A stretch of 5,380 nt of DNA from Elusimicrobiota bacterium. Its GTDB lineage: Bacteria; Elusimicrobiota; Elusimicrobia; UBA1565; UBA9628. The stretch's first letter is position 1; each line of letters begins with the position of its first letter. Below the pieces are notes generated by a model. That model saw nothing but the letters and a program-made list of their open reading frames with translations. It was not told the origin of the DNA and made no database searches. A program made the translations under genes and the position numbers. Positions 1 to 5,380 of this stretch are shown here, piece by piece. Where the stretch lies: positions 1 to 5,380 of the forward strand of contig JAMPYD010000169.1 in NCBI GenBank assembly GCA_023700845.1, in the 5' to 3' direction.

Positions 1-163
1 AGAAGCCCGCGGCCGGGGGGACGGAGGGCTTGGGCGGGACCTTCGGGGGGGCGCCGGCCTTCTTGTCGCCCATCTTATTGGCGACGAAATCCCAGCCGCA
101 GCCCTGGCATTGCCGGGCTTCGTCGGGAGCGGGAGCGCCGCAACTGGGGCAACGTGAGATCAT
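1..163 (-). CDS. Zinc-ribbon protein, N-terminal part only (3' end outside window)
   Basis: The ATG at 161-163 opens a frame with no stop up to the left edge, giving 54 complete codons. The protein begins MISRCPSCGAPAPDEARQCQ, followed by GCGWDF. Four cysteines at residues 5, 8, 19 and 22 form C-x2-C-x10-C-x2-C, the spacing of the short zinc-ribbon families found at the N-terminus of many bacterial membrane or regulatory proteins. From about residue 33 it becomes a Lys/Pro/Ala linker (KVPPKPSVPP), so a second domain or membrane segment probably follows outside the window. A Shine-Dalgarno-like AAAGG supports the start. It lies 42 bases downstream of the giant gene on the same strand, so co-transcription is plausible. 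Metal binding is a strong family inference; the function of the full protein cannot be told from this fragment. Confidence 0.85.
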   Translation of the reverse strand, partial: MISRCPSCGAPAPDEARQCQGCGWDFVANKMGDKKAGAPPKVPPKPSVPPAAGF

Positions 164-169
164 CTTGGA

Positions 170-177
170 CCGCCTTT
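170..177 (-). promoter_or_regulatory. Ribosome binding site of the zinc-ribbon gene
   Basis: On the minus strand, AAAGGCGG precedes the ATG at 161-163. The AAGG core ends nine bases before the start codon, a normal spacing, and fixes this start. The rest of the 42-base gap (164-205) shows no convincing promoter and no hairpin followed by a T-run, so the gene is probably read from the same transcript as the giant gene. Confidence 0.6.
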
Positions 178-205
178 CGCCGGGCGGAGAAGTGATTCTA
201 CCTTT

Positions 206-3200
206 TTAAGCGCCGTACGTCCCGTCGCGGCGGCGTCGCGTGAGGCCGATGAGGTAGGGCAGGTCCGAATGATAGATCAGGTAGGCGATCGCCAAGGCGG
301 CCGCGCCGCGAAGGGCGAGCGCCAGCAGGCGCTGCCACTCATCCTCGCCTTCCGCCGGACGGTCCGTCGGCAGTTCATACTTATGGCGAGCCGGCGGCAT
401 GTAGGTGTAGCTGAAATCCTCTTCCTCGGGCCGCGCGCCCGCGGCGACGGCGGCGGGAGCAGGACCGGCGGCGCCCGCGGAGGTCCGCGCGGCGGGAGCC
501 TCGCCCTCGGCGGCGGCCGGAGGCGTCAGGGCGGCGGCGCGCGCCGTCAGCTTGGGCAGGGCCGGGGAGTCGCCCGCGCCGAGGCCCTTCATCGGCGTCG
601 GAGACCAGACGTTGGCGGGCGCGGACTTCGGCCGCGAGCCGTCGAAGCGCGACGCCAGCGAGGGCGCGGGAGAATGGCCGCCGCGCGCGGCGGTCTCGTT
701 CGGGGCGGCCTTCGCGCCGCGGTTGACGGGGATCACGGGGCCGCCGCCGAGCAGGTTCGGGGGGACCGCCGCGCTCACGGCGGGCCTGCCCGCCGGCGCT
801 CCGCCCGCGGGGCTCGGGGAGTCGTCCGAGCCTCCTCCGCCGCCGCCCGCGCCGCCGCCGCCGCCCGCGCCTCCGCCTCCTCCGCCGCCGCCTCCGCCGC
901 CGCCGAAGCCGCCGAATTTGGGAGAGCCGGGGCCCTTGCGAGAGGAATCGGGAGGACCGCCGCCCTCGCCGCCGCCGCCCGGGCCGGAGCCGCCGCCGGG
1001 ACCGGCCGCCGTCGTCACGTCGCCGGGGGGAGGCTCGCGGCGCGGGGCGTCCGGAGCGGAAGCGGTGTTGCTCTCGTCGCCGGCGGGTTCCTCGGCGGGC
1101 GTCTCTTCGGCGGGAGGCGCTTCGTCGGAGGGCGCGGGCTCGGCCGGCTCCTCGACCGTCTCGAGCTCCTTCTTCTCGGGCGGAGGGGGATCGTCCTGGC
1201 CGCGGCGGTTGCGGCCGGCGTCGGGCTCGAGCATGTTGCGCTTCATGGCCGCGGTGATGGGCAGCGGCACGGTGCCGCGGGCCAGGCGCATGATCGGGCG
1301 CTTCTCGATCCAGCGCGAGCCGCGCTCCGCCCTCTCGCCGAGCGAGCGGCCCTTCTCGCCGAGCCAGGACTTGGCGCGGCTGAAGCGGCCGGCCTTCTCC
1401 TTAACGGCGACCTCGGCCTTGGCGGTCTCGCGGACCTCCTGGCGCGGCGCCTTGGCTTCCTCGCGGACCTCGGCCCTAGGCTTGCCTTCCTCGCGGAACT
1501 TGCTGCGGCCGCGCTTGTCCTTCTTGGCCAGCTCCTGCTTGAGATCGGTCTTGAGCTCGCCCTTGGCCTCGCTCTTCGCTTCGGCTCGCGCCTCGGTCTT
1601 CGCCTTGGGCCGGGACTTGGCCTCGGCCTTGGCCTCGGTCCGGACCTCGGCCTTCGCGGCGCGGCTCGTCTCGAGCGGCGCCTCGGTCTTGACCTCGGCC
1701 TTCGCGGCGTTGCGCAGCTCCGCCTTCGTCTTCGCGGTCTTCGCCTCGACGGCCTTCACGTCGGCGCGAGCCTTCGGGACCTTCGCTTCGACGGCTTTCA
1801 CTTCCGGCGCCTTGACCTCGGCCTTCACGACGGGGGAAGCCTTGGCCTGCGCGGCCCTGATCTCGGGCGCCTTGACCTCGGCCTTCACGAGCGGCGCCTG
1901 GGGCTGCGCGGTCTTGACCTCCACGGCCCGGACCTCGGCCTTCACGACCGGGGCCTTGGCGTCCAAAGCCTTCACGCTCTTCACGTCGACCTTGGCGGCG
2001 GTGTTCGCCGCGGCCGAGGTCTTCACGGGGGAGGCGGCCGGCGCGGCGGCGGGGGCCTTCGCCTCGGGCGCGATGAGGTTGGCCGCCTTGACCTCGACGG
2101 GCGCCGCCGGAGCGGTCTTCACCTCGGCGACCTTGAGCTCGGCGGTCTTCGCGTCGAGCGCCTTCGGCCCGGCGGAGTTCGCCTCGGCGCGGGTGTTCGA
2201 CTTCACCTCGGAGGATTTCAGCTCGCCGCGGTTGGTCTCCTTGAAGGCGTCGCCGCCGCGCTTCAGCTCGCCCCAGAACGTCGACGCGAGATGGCTCGCG
2301 CGGGCCTTCAAGCCCACGGGCGGAGCCTTCGCGGGCGCGGCGTCGACGAGCGCGGCGGTCCGGGGCTGGGCCTTGACCTCGACGACGGGGGCGGCCGCGG
2401 GAGCCTTGACGGTCGGGGCGGCCTCGATCTTCACGTTCGGCTGGGCCGCGGCCGCCTTGACCGACGCCTCGACGTTGACCGACTTGACGTCGAGCGGGCC
2501 GCCCTTGCCCTCCAAGGTCTTGAGCTCGGCGAGCCGGTCGCGGGTGCGCTGCTTGGCGAAGCCGTGGATCATCATGCCGCCGAAGGCGAGGTCCGCCATC
2601 GCCTCGCCGCCCTTGACGTACGCCTCGGGGGTGCCCCAGTAGTCCGCGATCTTGCCGATGTTGTCGAGGGCGGACAAGGTGAACGAGCCGACCACCGAGC
2701 CGAGCAGGGCGTACTGGAACCCGCGCAGGCCGAACTCGGCGACCTTGGCGACGACCTGGACCGTCGGGCTGGTCGCGGCGAGGCCGACCTTGCCGGCCGC
2801 GCCGGCGAGGCGTCCGATGCCGGGGATCACGTACATGAGGGGGTTGAGCAGGCCTTCGCCGAGGCCTTCGCCGAAGGACATCGCCGCGCCCAGGAAGCCG
2901 TGGCCGTCCTCGGCCAGGCGGCGGCCGTAGGTCCCGGCGCCGAAATCGCTCAGGGCGTCGTAGCGCTCGTCCTCGCTGACGGGAGCGGCCATCGCGTCGC
3001 GGTAGGCCTGAGGGGCCCGGCGCATCGTGATGCCCTGCTCGGCGAGGGCCTTCTCGCGGCGTTCCTTGGCCTTGGCCTCGAGGGTCTCGATGTTCCCGCT
3101 GCCGACGCGGGCGAGGTACTCCTCGTTCATCTTGTCCTTCCACGCCCTCCAGGCCTTCGGGTCCTTCTCGCGGTCCGGCTCCATCCCGCCCATCAGCAGC

Positions 3201-5380
3201 TTGACGCCGGGGTTTCGGCTGTAGCCGGCGGTGGCCTCGAGGCGGTATTCCTCGATCCCGGTGATCTCGTAGGCGATCATCTGCCCGCCCGAGACGATGC
3301 CGGTGTAGAGGGTGGAGGCGACGTCGCCGCAGACGCCGAGCACCTGCTTGACGCCGGGCACGCTCGCGACCCAGCGGGCGCCGGTGCCGAACACCGACGT
3401 GCCGCTGATCTCGCGGTCGATCGTGTCCTTCGGGGAGACCCAGAGGCGCCCGTCGGGGTTCCATTCGGCGCGCGCGGGATCGGGGGGGAGGTCGCGGCGG
3501 ACCTTGAACTCCGTCTTCTCGTGCTCGTTCGTCCAGGGCATCTCCCACTTGCCGAGCCAGCCGAGGCTCGTCTGCGGGGTGTACTTGACGGGCGAGGGCT
3601 GCAGCCACGTCAGGCGCGAGCCGTCGTAGAGGTACTCGTGGACGATCTTGGGGTCGGTCTGGCGCGCGTTGCCGGCCGCGTCGATCTCGATCTCGCCGGA
3701 GACGCCGAACGCCGTGCCGAGGCGGTGGTTGTTCTCGAACTCGGTCGACTGCTTGAAGGTGCCGCTGAGGATGCGCTTCGTGCCGTCGCGGCGGGTGAAG
3801 ATCAGCAGGTAGTTCTTGTTCTCGTTGATGAAGAAGCGGACCGGGGCGCCGTTCTTGGGATCGATGAGGTCGCCCGTGTTCTTGGCCTCGGCGGCCAGGA
3901 AGGCGCCCATCGGCTTGCTCAGCCGCCCGTTGTCGTCGTTCATGCCCAGCGCGACGACCGTCTCGTGGGCCAGCTGCCGGCCGATGGTCAGCCGCTGCCG
4001 GCCGTCGGTGGCGTCCACCAGGGACTTGAGCGCCACCTCCCAGCCGAGGTTCTTCTTGCCGTTCTCGAGGAGCTGGGTGACGTGGGCCGACTTGGCGACG
4101 ATGTGGGTGCCGTTGGCGAGGACGAGCTTCTCGAGCGTGACGTTCCCATACGCGTCGACGCGCTCGACGCGCAGGGAGACCGCCGGGGCGACGCCGTCCT
4201 TGCCCGCCAGGAACTTGATCTTGCGCACGCCGTCGACGGTCGTCGCCTCGAAGCGGTTGTCGTCCCCGGCGAGGTCGCGCACGAACTGCTCGCCGGTCTT
4301 CGTGTTGCGCCGCGTGCTCTTGAGCTCGGTGCCGTCGGCCTTGAAATCGACGATGGAGACGACGCCCGTGGCCATGTTCAGGCTCTCGCGGCGGGTCAGC
4401 TTGGCGCCGTCGTACATCTCGGTCAGGGCGGAGAGCATCTTGCCGTCCGCGTCGTAGCCGACCACGGACTCGGTGCGCTTCTTGGCTCCGTCGAGCACCA
4501 CGATCAGGCCGCTGCGGCCGTTGCGCGCCTGGCCCTGGAACCGCGAGGACCCGTCCGGGTTGTCGTAGCGCAGGCCCACGAACTGGGACACGCCGCGGGA
4601 CAGCCCGACGACCTGCGCGCCGGCCGTGCCCTGCCCGTCGGGGAAGGTCTCCCAGGGCTTGAAGCGCGTGTCGAGGGGGACCTGGGCGCCGACGAGCTGG
4701 GTGCGCAGGAAGCCGCGGTACTCCCAGAGGCGGGCCATGAACGCGCCGAGCTCGCGGTTGACGGTCTTGATCGCGGCGACGCGCACCATGACCTCGTCCA
4801 TCGAGGTGAAGTCGTCGCCCAGGCCCATCGAGTCGGACAGGCTCTGCTCCTGCCGGCTCAGGTGCAGGACGAGCGCGTCGATGCTGGAGAACGTGTTCGG
4901 ATCGCCGCCCATGGCGGCGACCGCGAGGCGGCCCGAGTCGAGCAGCTCCTTGAGGCGGTCCGAGCGCTCCGCCGTGAAGCGGCGCTCGACCCCGTCGGGC
5001 AGCCCCTGCGCGAACGTGTTCGCGGCCCGTCCCGCCGAGAGGCTCAGCATCGCGGCGTAGTCGACGGCCTCGCCGCGCGCCGCGACCGGCTCCTGGATCG
5101 GCGCGGGCGTGTCGCGGCCGAGGTTGCGGGCCTTGGCCGCGTTCGTGCCCGGCGCGCCGTCCGGCGTGTAGGTGACCTCGAGGGTCTTGCGGATGGAGCC
5201 GAAGTTCACGGGCGGGGCCCCCGAAGGGCCGGAAACGGAGCCGTAGCGCTTGGTCAGGTTTTCGAAGATGGACTCGGCCTCGGCCGGGTTGGCCGCGGCG
5301 CGGTCGAGGTCGCCGAGCAGGACGTCGATCTGGAAAAGCGGATCGGCGGTCCCGGCCGAAGGGGCGACGGCGCCGGCGCC
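206..5380 (-). CDS. Giant modular protein of unknown function, 5' end outside window
   Basis: The frame is open from the window edge to TAA at 206-208, giving 1724 visible residues (residue 1 = bases 5378-5380). A GTG at 5207-5209 could serve as a start. However, the 57 codons upstream of it are open and protein-like (for example DPLFQIDVLLGDLD and ESIFENLTKRYG), and no good Shine-Dalgarno precedes the GTG, so the start is probably off-window. Visible order: helical part (about 111-230); beta-rich parts with YD/DG turns (about 271-425 and 514-662); charged helical stretch (about 727-825); hydrophobic Gly-rich segment (about 830-907); Lys/Ala/Val/Glu repeats (about 964-1329); basic then acidic blocks (about 1329-1438); glycine tracts (1460-1475, 1493-1517); Ala/Pro linker; membrane helix (about 1685-1703); RRRR tail. 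Only one cysteine is present (residue 684). No enzymatic motif is recognised. A surface or envelope-anchored structural role is inferred. The coding frame is near certain; the function is unknown. Confidence 0.93.
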   Translation of the reverse strand, partial: GAGAVAPSAGTADPLFQIDVLLGDLDRAAANPAEAESIFENLTKRYGSVSGPSGAPPVNFGSIRKTLEVTYTPDGAPGTNAAKARNLGRDTPAPIQEPVAARGEAVDYAAMLSLSAGRAANTFAQGLPDGVERRFTAERSDRLKELLDSGRLAVAAMGGDPNTFSSIDALVLHLSRQEQSLSDSMGLGDDFTSMDEVMVRVAAIKTVNRELGAFMARLWEYRGFLRTQLVGAQVPLDTRFKPWETFPDGQGTAGAQVVGLSRGVSQFVGLRYDNPDGSSRFQGQARNGRSGLIVVLDGAKKRTESVVGYDADGKMLSALTEMYDGAKLTRRESLNMATGVVSIVDFKADGTELKSTRRNTKTGEQFVRDLAGDDNRFEATTVDGVRKIKFLAGKDGVAPAVSLRVERVDAYGNVTLEKLVLANGTHIVAKSAHVTQLLENGKKNLGWEVALKSLVDATDGRQRLTIGRQLAHETVVALGMNDDNGRLSKPMGAFLAAEAKNTGDLIDPKNGAPVRFFINENKNYLLIFTRRDGTKRILSGTFKQSTEFENNHRLGTAFGVSGEIEIDAAGNARQTDPKIVHEYLYDGSRLTWLQPSPVKYTPQTSLGWLGKWEMPWTNEHEKTEFKVRRDLPPDPARAEWNPDGRLWVSPKDTIDREISGTSVFGTGARWVASVPGVKQVLGVCGDVASTLYTGIVSGGQMIAYEITGIEEYRLEATAGYSRNPGVKLLMGGMEPDREKDPKAWRAWKDKMNEEYLARVGSGNIETLEAKAKERREKALAEQGITMRRAPQAYRDAMAAPVSEDERYDALSDFGAGTYGRRLAEDGHGFLGAAMSFGEGLGEGLLNPLMYVIPGIGRLAGAAGKVGLAATSPTVQVVAKVAEFGLRGFQYALLGSVVGSFTLSALDNIGKIADYWGTPEAYVKGGEAMADLAFGGMMIHGFAKQRTRDRLAELKTLEGKGGPLDVKSVNVEASVKAAAAQPNVKIEAAPTVKAPAAAPVVEVKAQPRTAALVDAAPAKAPPVGLKARASHLASTFWGELKRGGDAFKETNRGELKSSEVKSNTRAEANSAGPKALDAKTAELKVAEVKTAPAAPVEVKAANLIAPEAKAPAAAPAASPVKTSAAANTAAKVDVKSVKALDAKAPVVKAEVRAVEVKTAQPQAPLVKAEVKAPEIRAAQAKASPVVKAEVKAPEVKAVEAKVPKARADVKAVEAKTAKTKAELRNAAKAEVKTEAPLETSRAAKAEVRTEAKAEAKSRPKAKTEARAEAKSEAKGELKTDLKQELAKKDKRGRSKFREEGKPRAEVREEAKAPRQEVRETAKAEVAVKEKAGRFSRAKSWLGEKGRSLGERAERGSRWIEKRPIMRLARGTVPLPITAAMKRNMLEPDAGRNRRGQDDPPPPEKKELETVEEPAEPAPSDEAPPAEETPAEEPAGDESNTASAPDAPRREPPPGDVTTAAGPGGGSGPGGGGEGGGPPDSSRKGPGSPKFGGFGGGGGGGGGGGGAGGGGGAGGGGGGSDDSPSPAGGAPAGRPAVSAAVPPNLLGGGPVIPVNRGAKAAPNETAARGGHSPAPSLASRFDGSRPKSAPANVWSPTPMKGLGAGDSPALPKLTARAAALTPPAAAEGEAPAARTSAGAAGPAPAAVAAGARPEEEDFSYTYMPPARHKYELPTDRPAEGEDEWQRLLALALRGAAALAIAYLIYHSDLPYLIGLTRRRRDGTYGA
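272..328 (-). other. C-terminal membrane helix followed by RRRR tail
   Basis: Residues about 1685-1703 (LLALALRGAAALAIAYLIY) form the only strong membrane segment near the C-terminus. A hydrophobic patch (DLPYLIGL) follows, then TRRRRDGTYGA and the stop. Four arginines after the helix predict a cytoplasmic tail by the positive-inside rule, which would put the long upstream part outside the cytoplasmic membrane. An arginine inside the helix slightly weakens the prediction. Confidence 0.7.
830..904 (-). repeat. Polyglycine tract, GGC/GGA trinucleotide repeat
   Basis: Twenty-five consecutive codons (residues 1493-1517) encode twelve glycines, alanine, five glycines, alanine and six glycines, mostly GGC with interspersed GGA. 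The flanks are FGGF on the N-terminal side and SDDS on the C-terminal side. Such a trinucleotide run can change length by slippage while staying in frame. The coding strand is rich in GG doublets. In the protein it is a fully flexible linker. Confidence 0.9.
956..1003 (-). repeat. First glycine-rich tract (GPGGG type)
   Basis: Residues 1460-1475 read GPGGGSGPGGGGEGGG. This is a flexible linker between the acidic block and the longer glycine tract. Confidence 0.8.
1066..1395 (-). other. Charge-segregated linker: basic Trp segment then acidic Pro/Glu block
   Basis: Residues about 1329-1393 are basic and amphipathic (RAKSWLGEKGRSLGERAERG, then SRWIEKRPIMRLARG), with tryptophans at 1339 and 1357. 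They are followed directly by an acidic, proline-rich block at about 1394-1438 (DDPPPPEKKELETVEEPAEP and similar). The abrupt change from strongly positive to strongly negative is clear in the translation. Its role is unknown; intramolecular pairing of the blocks or contact with the envelope are possibilities. Confidence 0.7.
1395..2490 (-). repeat. Degenerate Lys/Ala/Val/Glu repeat region inside the giant protein
   Basis: About 365 residues (about 964-1329) are built almost only from K, A, E, V, P, T and R, with the recurring core VKAEVKAP or AKAEVKTEA. The repeat is also visible in the DNA. A 25-base identical block lies at 1806-1830 and 1866-1890 (60-base period), and its 17-18-base core recurs at 1931-1948 (57 bases on). 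A second pair (19 bases) lies at 1643-1661 and 1691-1709 (48 bases apart). All offsets are multiples of three, so copies can change in number without breaking the frame. Towards its C-terminal end (bases about 1395-1700) Lys/Arg and Glu alternate as in charged single helices. It is probably an extended spacer or polyampholyte stalk; binding to a polyanion is possible but not shown. Confidence 0.85.
2660..2880 (-). other. Hydrophobic glycine-rich segment, possible membrane hairpin
   Basis: Residues about 834-907 of the giant protein form its most hydrophobic internal stretch. A first part includes LLNPLMYVIPGIGRLAGAAG (residues about 845-864), and a second includes ALLGSVVGSFTLSAL (about 890-905). 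They are separated by a short segment with few charges. The small residues (G, A, S) at regular spacing resemble glycine-zipper or pore-forming hairpins and the hydrophobic segments that precede toxin domains in some polymorphic toxins. It lies exactly between the folded half and the low-complexity half. It could equally be a buried helical hairpin of a soluble domain. Confidence 0.5.
4105..4570 (-). other. Beta-rich segment with YD/DG turn motifs
   Basis: Residues about 271-425 of the giant protein contain spaced turn motifs of the type Y/F/V-D-x-x-G followed by polar beta-like strands: YDNPDGSSRF, YDADGKMLSALTEMYDG, FKADGTELKSTRR and VDAYGNVTLEKLVLANG. This looks like the YD-type repeats of RHS-like and cell-surface proteins, but the spacing is irregular and no complete YD consensus array is present. 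It is therefore described as YD-like only. Confidence 0.5.

Noticed and set aside
195..200. TAGAAT on the minus strand just after the giant gene's stop, resembling a -10 promoter box
   Set aside because: At 17-18 bases upstream there is only GGGACG/CGGGAC, not a -35 element. One hexamer is too little evidence for a promoter.
164..205. Possible terminator between the two genes
   Set aside because: The only hairpin (170-187) is short and is not followed by a T-run on the transcript. The AAAAA near the stop codon lies upstream and has the wrong base for a terminator tail.
1801..1950. Regularly spaced repeats considered as a CRISPR-like or tandem non-coding array
   Set aside because: The repeats are imperfect, have offsets of 60 and 57 bases that are multiples of three, and sit in phase within a continuous reading frame, so they are protein-coding repeats.
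552..2642. Long plus-strand open frame (696 codons, TTG start) opposite the repeat and glycine regions
   Set aside because: It is the antisense reading of the KAEV repeat (giving Ser/Ala/Thr/Phe repeats) and of polyglycine (giving polyproline). G+C-rich, low-complexity DNA leaves this frame open without selection. It has no convincing Shine-Dalgarno, and the minus frame is open far beyond it on both sides.
1476..3608. 710-codon minus-strand frame overlapping the giant gene in another phase
   Set aside because: Its translation is almost only R, G, P, A, D and E, the usual product of reading G+C-rich codons out of phase. It lacks hydrophobic cores and overlaps the better-supported main frame entirely.
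4105..4570. A true RHS/YD-repeat toxin shell
   Set aside because: Only a few irregular YD/DG motifs are present over about 155 residues. The RHS core signature and a C-terminal toxin are absent, so the resemblance is kept only as YD-like.
2652..5060. Several plus-strand frames of 65-213 codons (2652-2930, 3027-3224, 3312-3629, 3816-4457, 4626-5060)
   Set aside because: All lie opposite the folded half of the giant gene, have Ser/Arg/Pro-rich composition typical of antisense shadows, and show no gene-like motif.

Overview
The window is G+C-rich bacterial DNA (a counted sample, bases 2701-2760, is 70 % G+C) and is almost entirely filled by one very long minus-strand gene. There is no rRNA, tRNA, transposase, CRISPR array or phage gene from which to name the organism. 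A giant modular protein rich in Ala, Lys, Pro and Gly in a G+C-rich genome would suit high-G+C Elusimicrobiota, Omnitrophota, Myxococcota or similar environmental lineages. That is a guess from style, not an identification.

Layout, read in the direction of transcription (right to left). From the right edge (5380) to the TAA at 206-208 runs an uninterrupted reading frame of 1724 visible codons. It has no stop up to the window edge, so the true start lies outside. The protein has two halves. The first (about residues 1-960, bases 2500-5380) looks folded: a helical N-terminal part, two beta-rich parts with YD/DG-type turn motifs, a charged helical stretch and a hydrophobic glycine-rich segment. 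The second (about residues 964-1724, bases 206-2490) is mostly low-complexity. In order it holds a roughly 365-residue Lys/Ala/Val/Glu repeat, a basic Trp-containing segment, an acidic Pro/Glu block, two glycine tracts, an Ala/Pro linker, one C-terminal membrane helix and a tail with four arginines. I recognise no catalytic domain. The overall look is a surface or envelope-spanning structural protein, which is an inference.

After a 42-base gap on the same strand, a second gene starts at ATG 161-163 and runs off the left edge. Its first 54 residues carry a CxxC...CxxC zinc ribbon followed by a Lys/Pro-rich linker. The close same-strand spacing suggests co-transcription with the giant gene.

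The most noteworthy points are the unusual architecture of the giant protein, the fact that its coding frame extends beyond the GTG at 5207-5209, its three-part C-terminus resembling a sorting signal, and the easily missed zinc-ribbon gene. No established system (defence, secretion, biosynthesis) can be named from this window alone.
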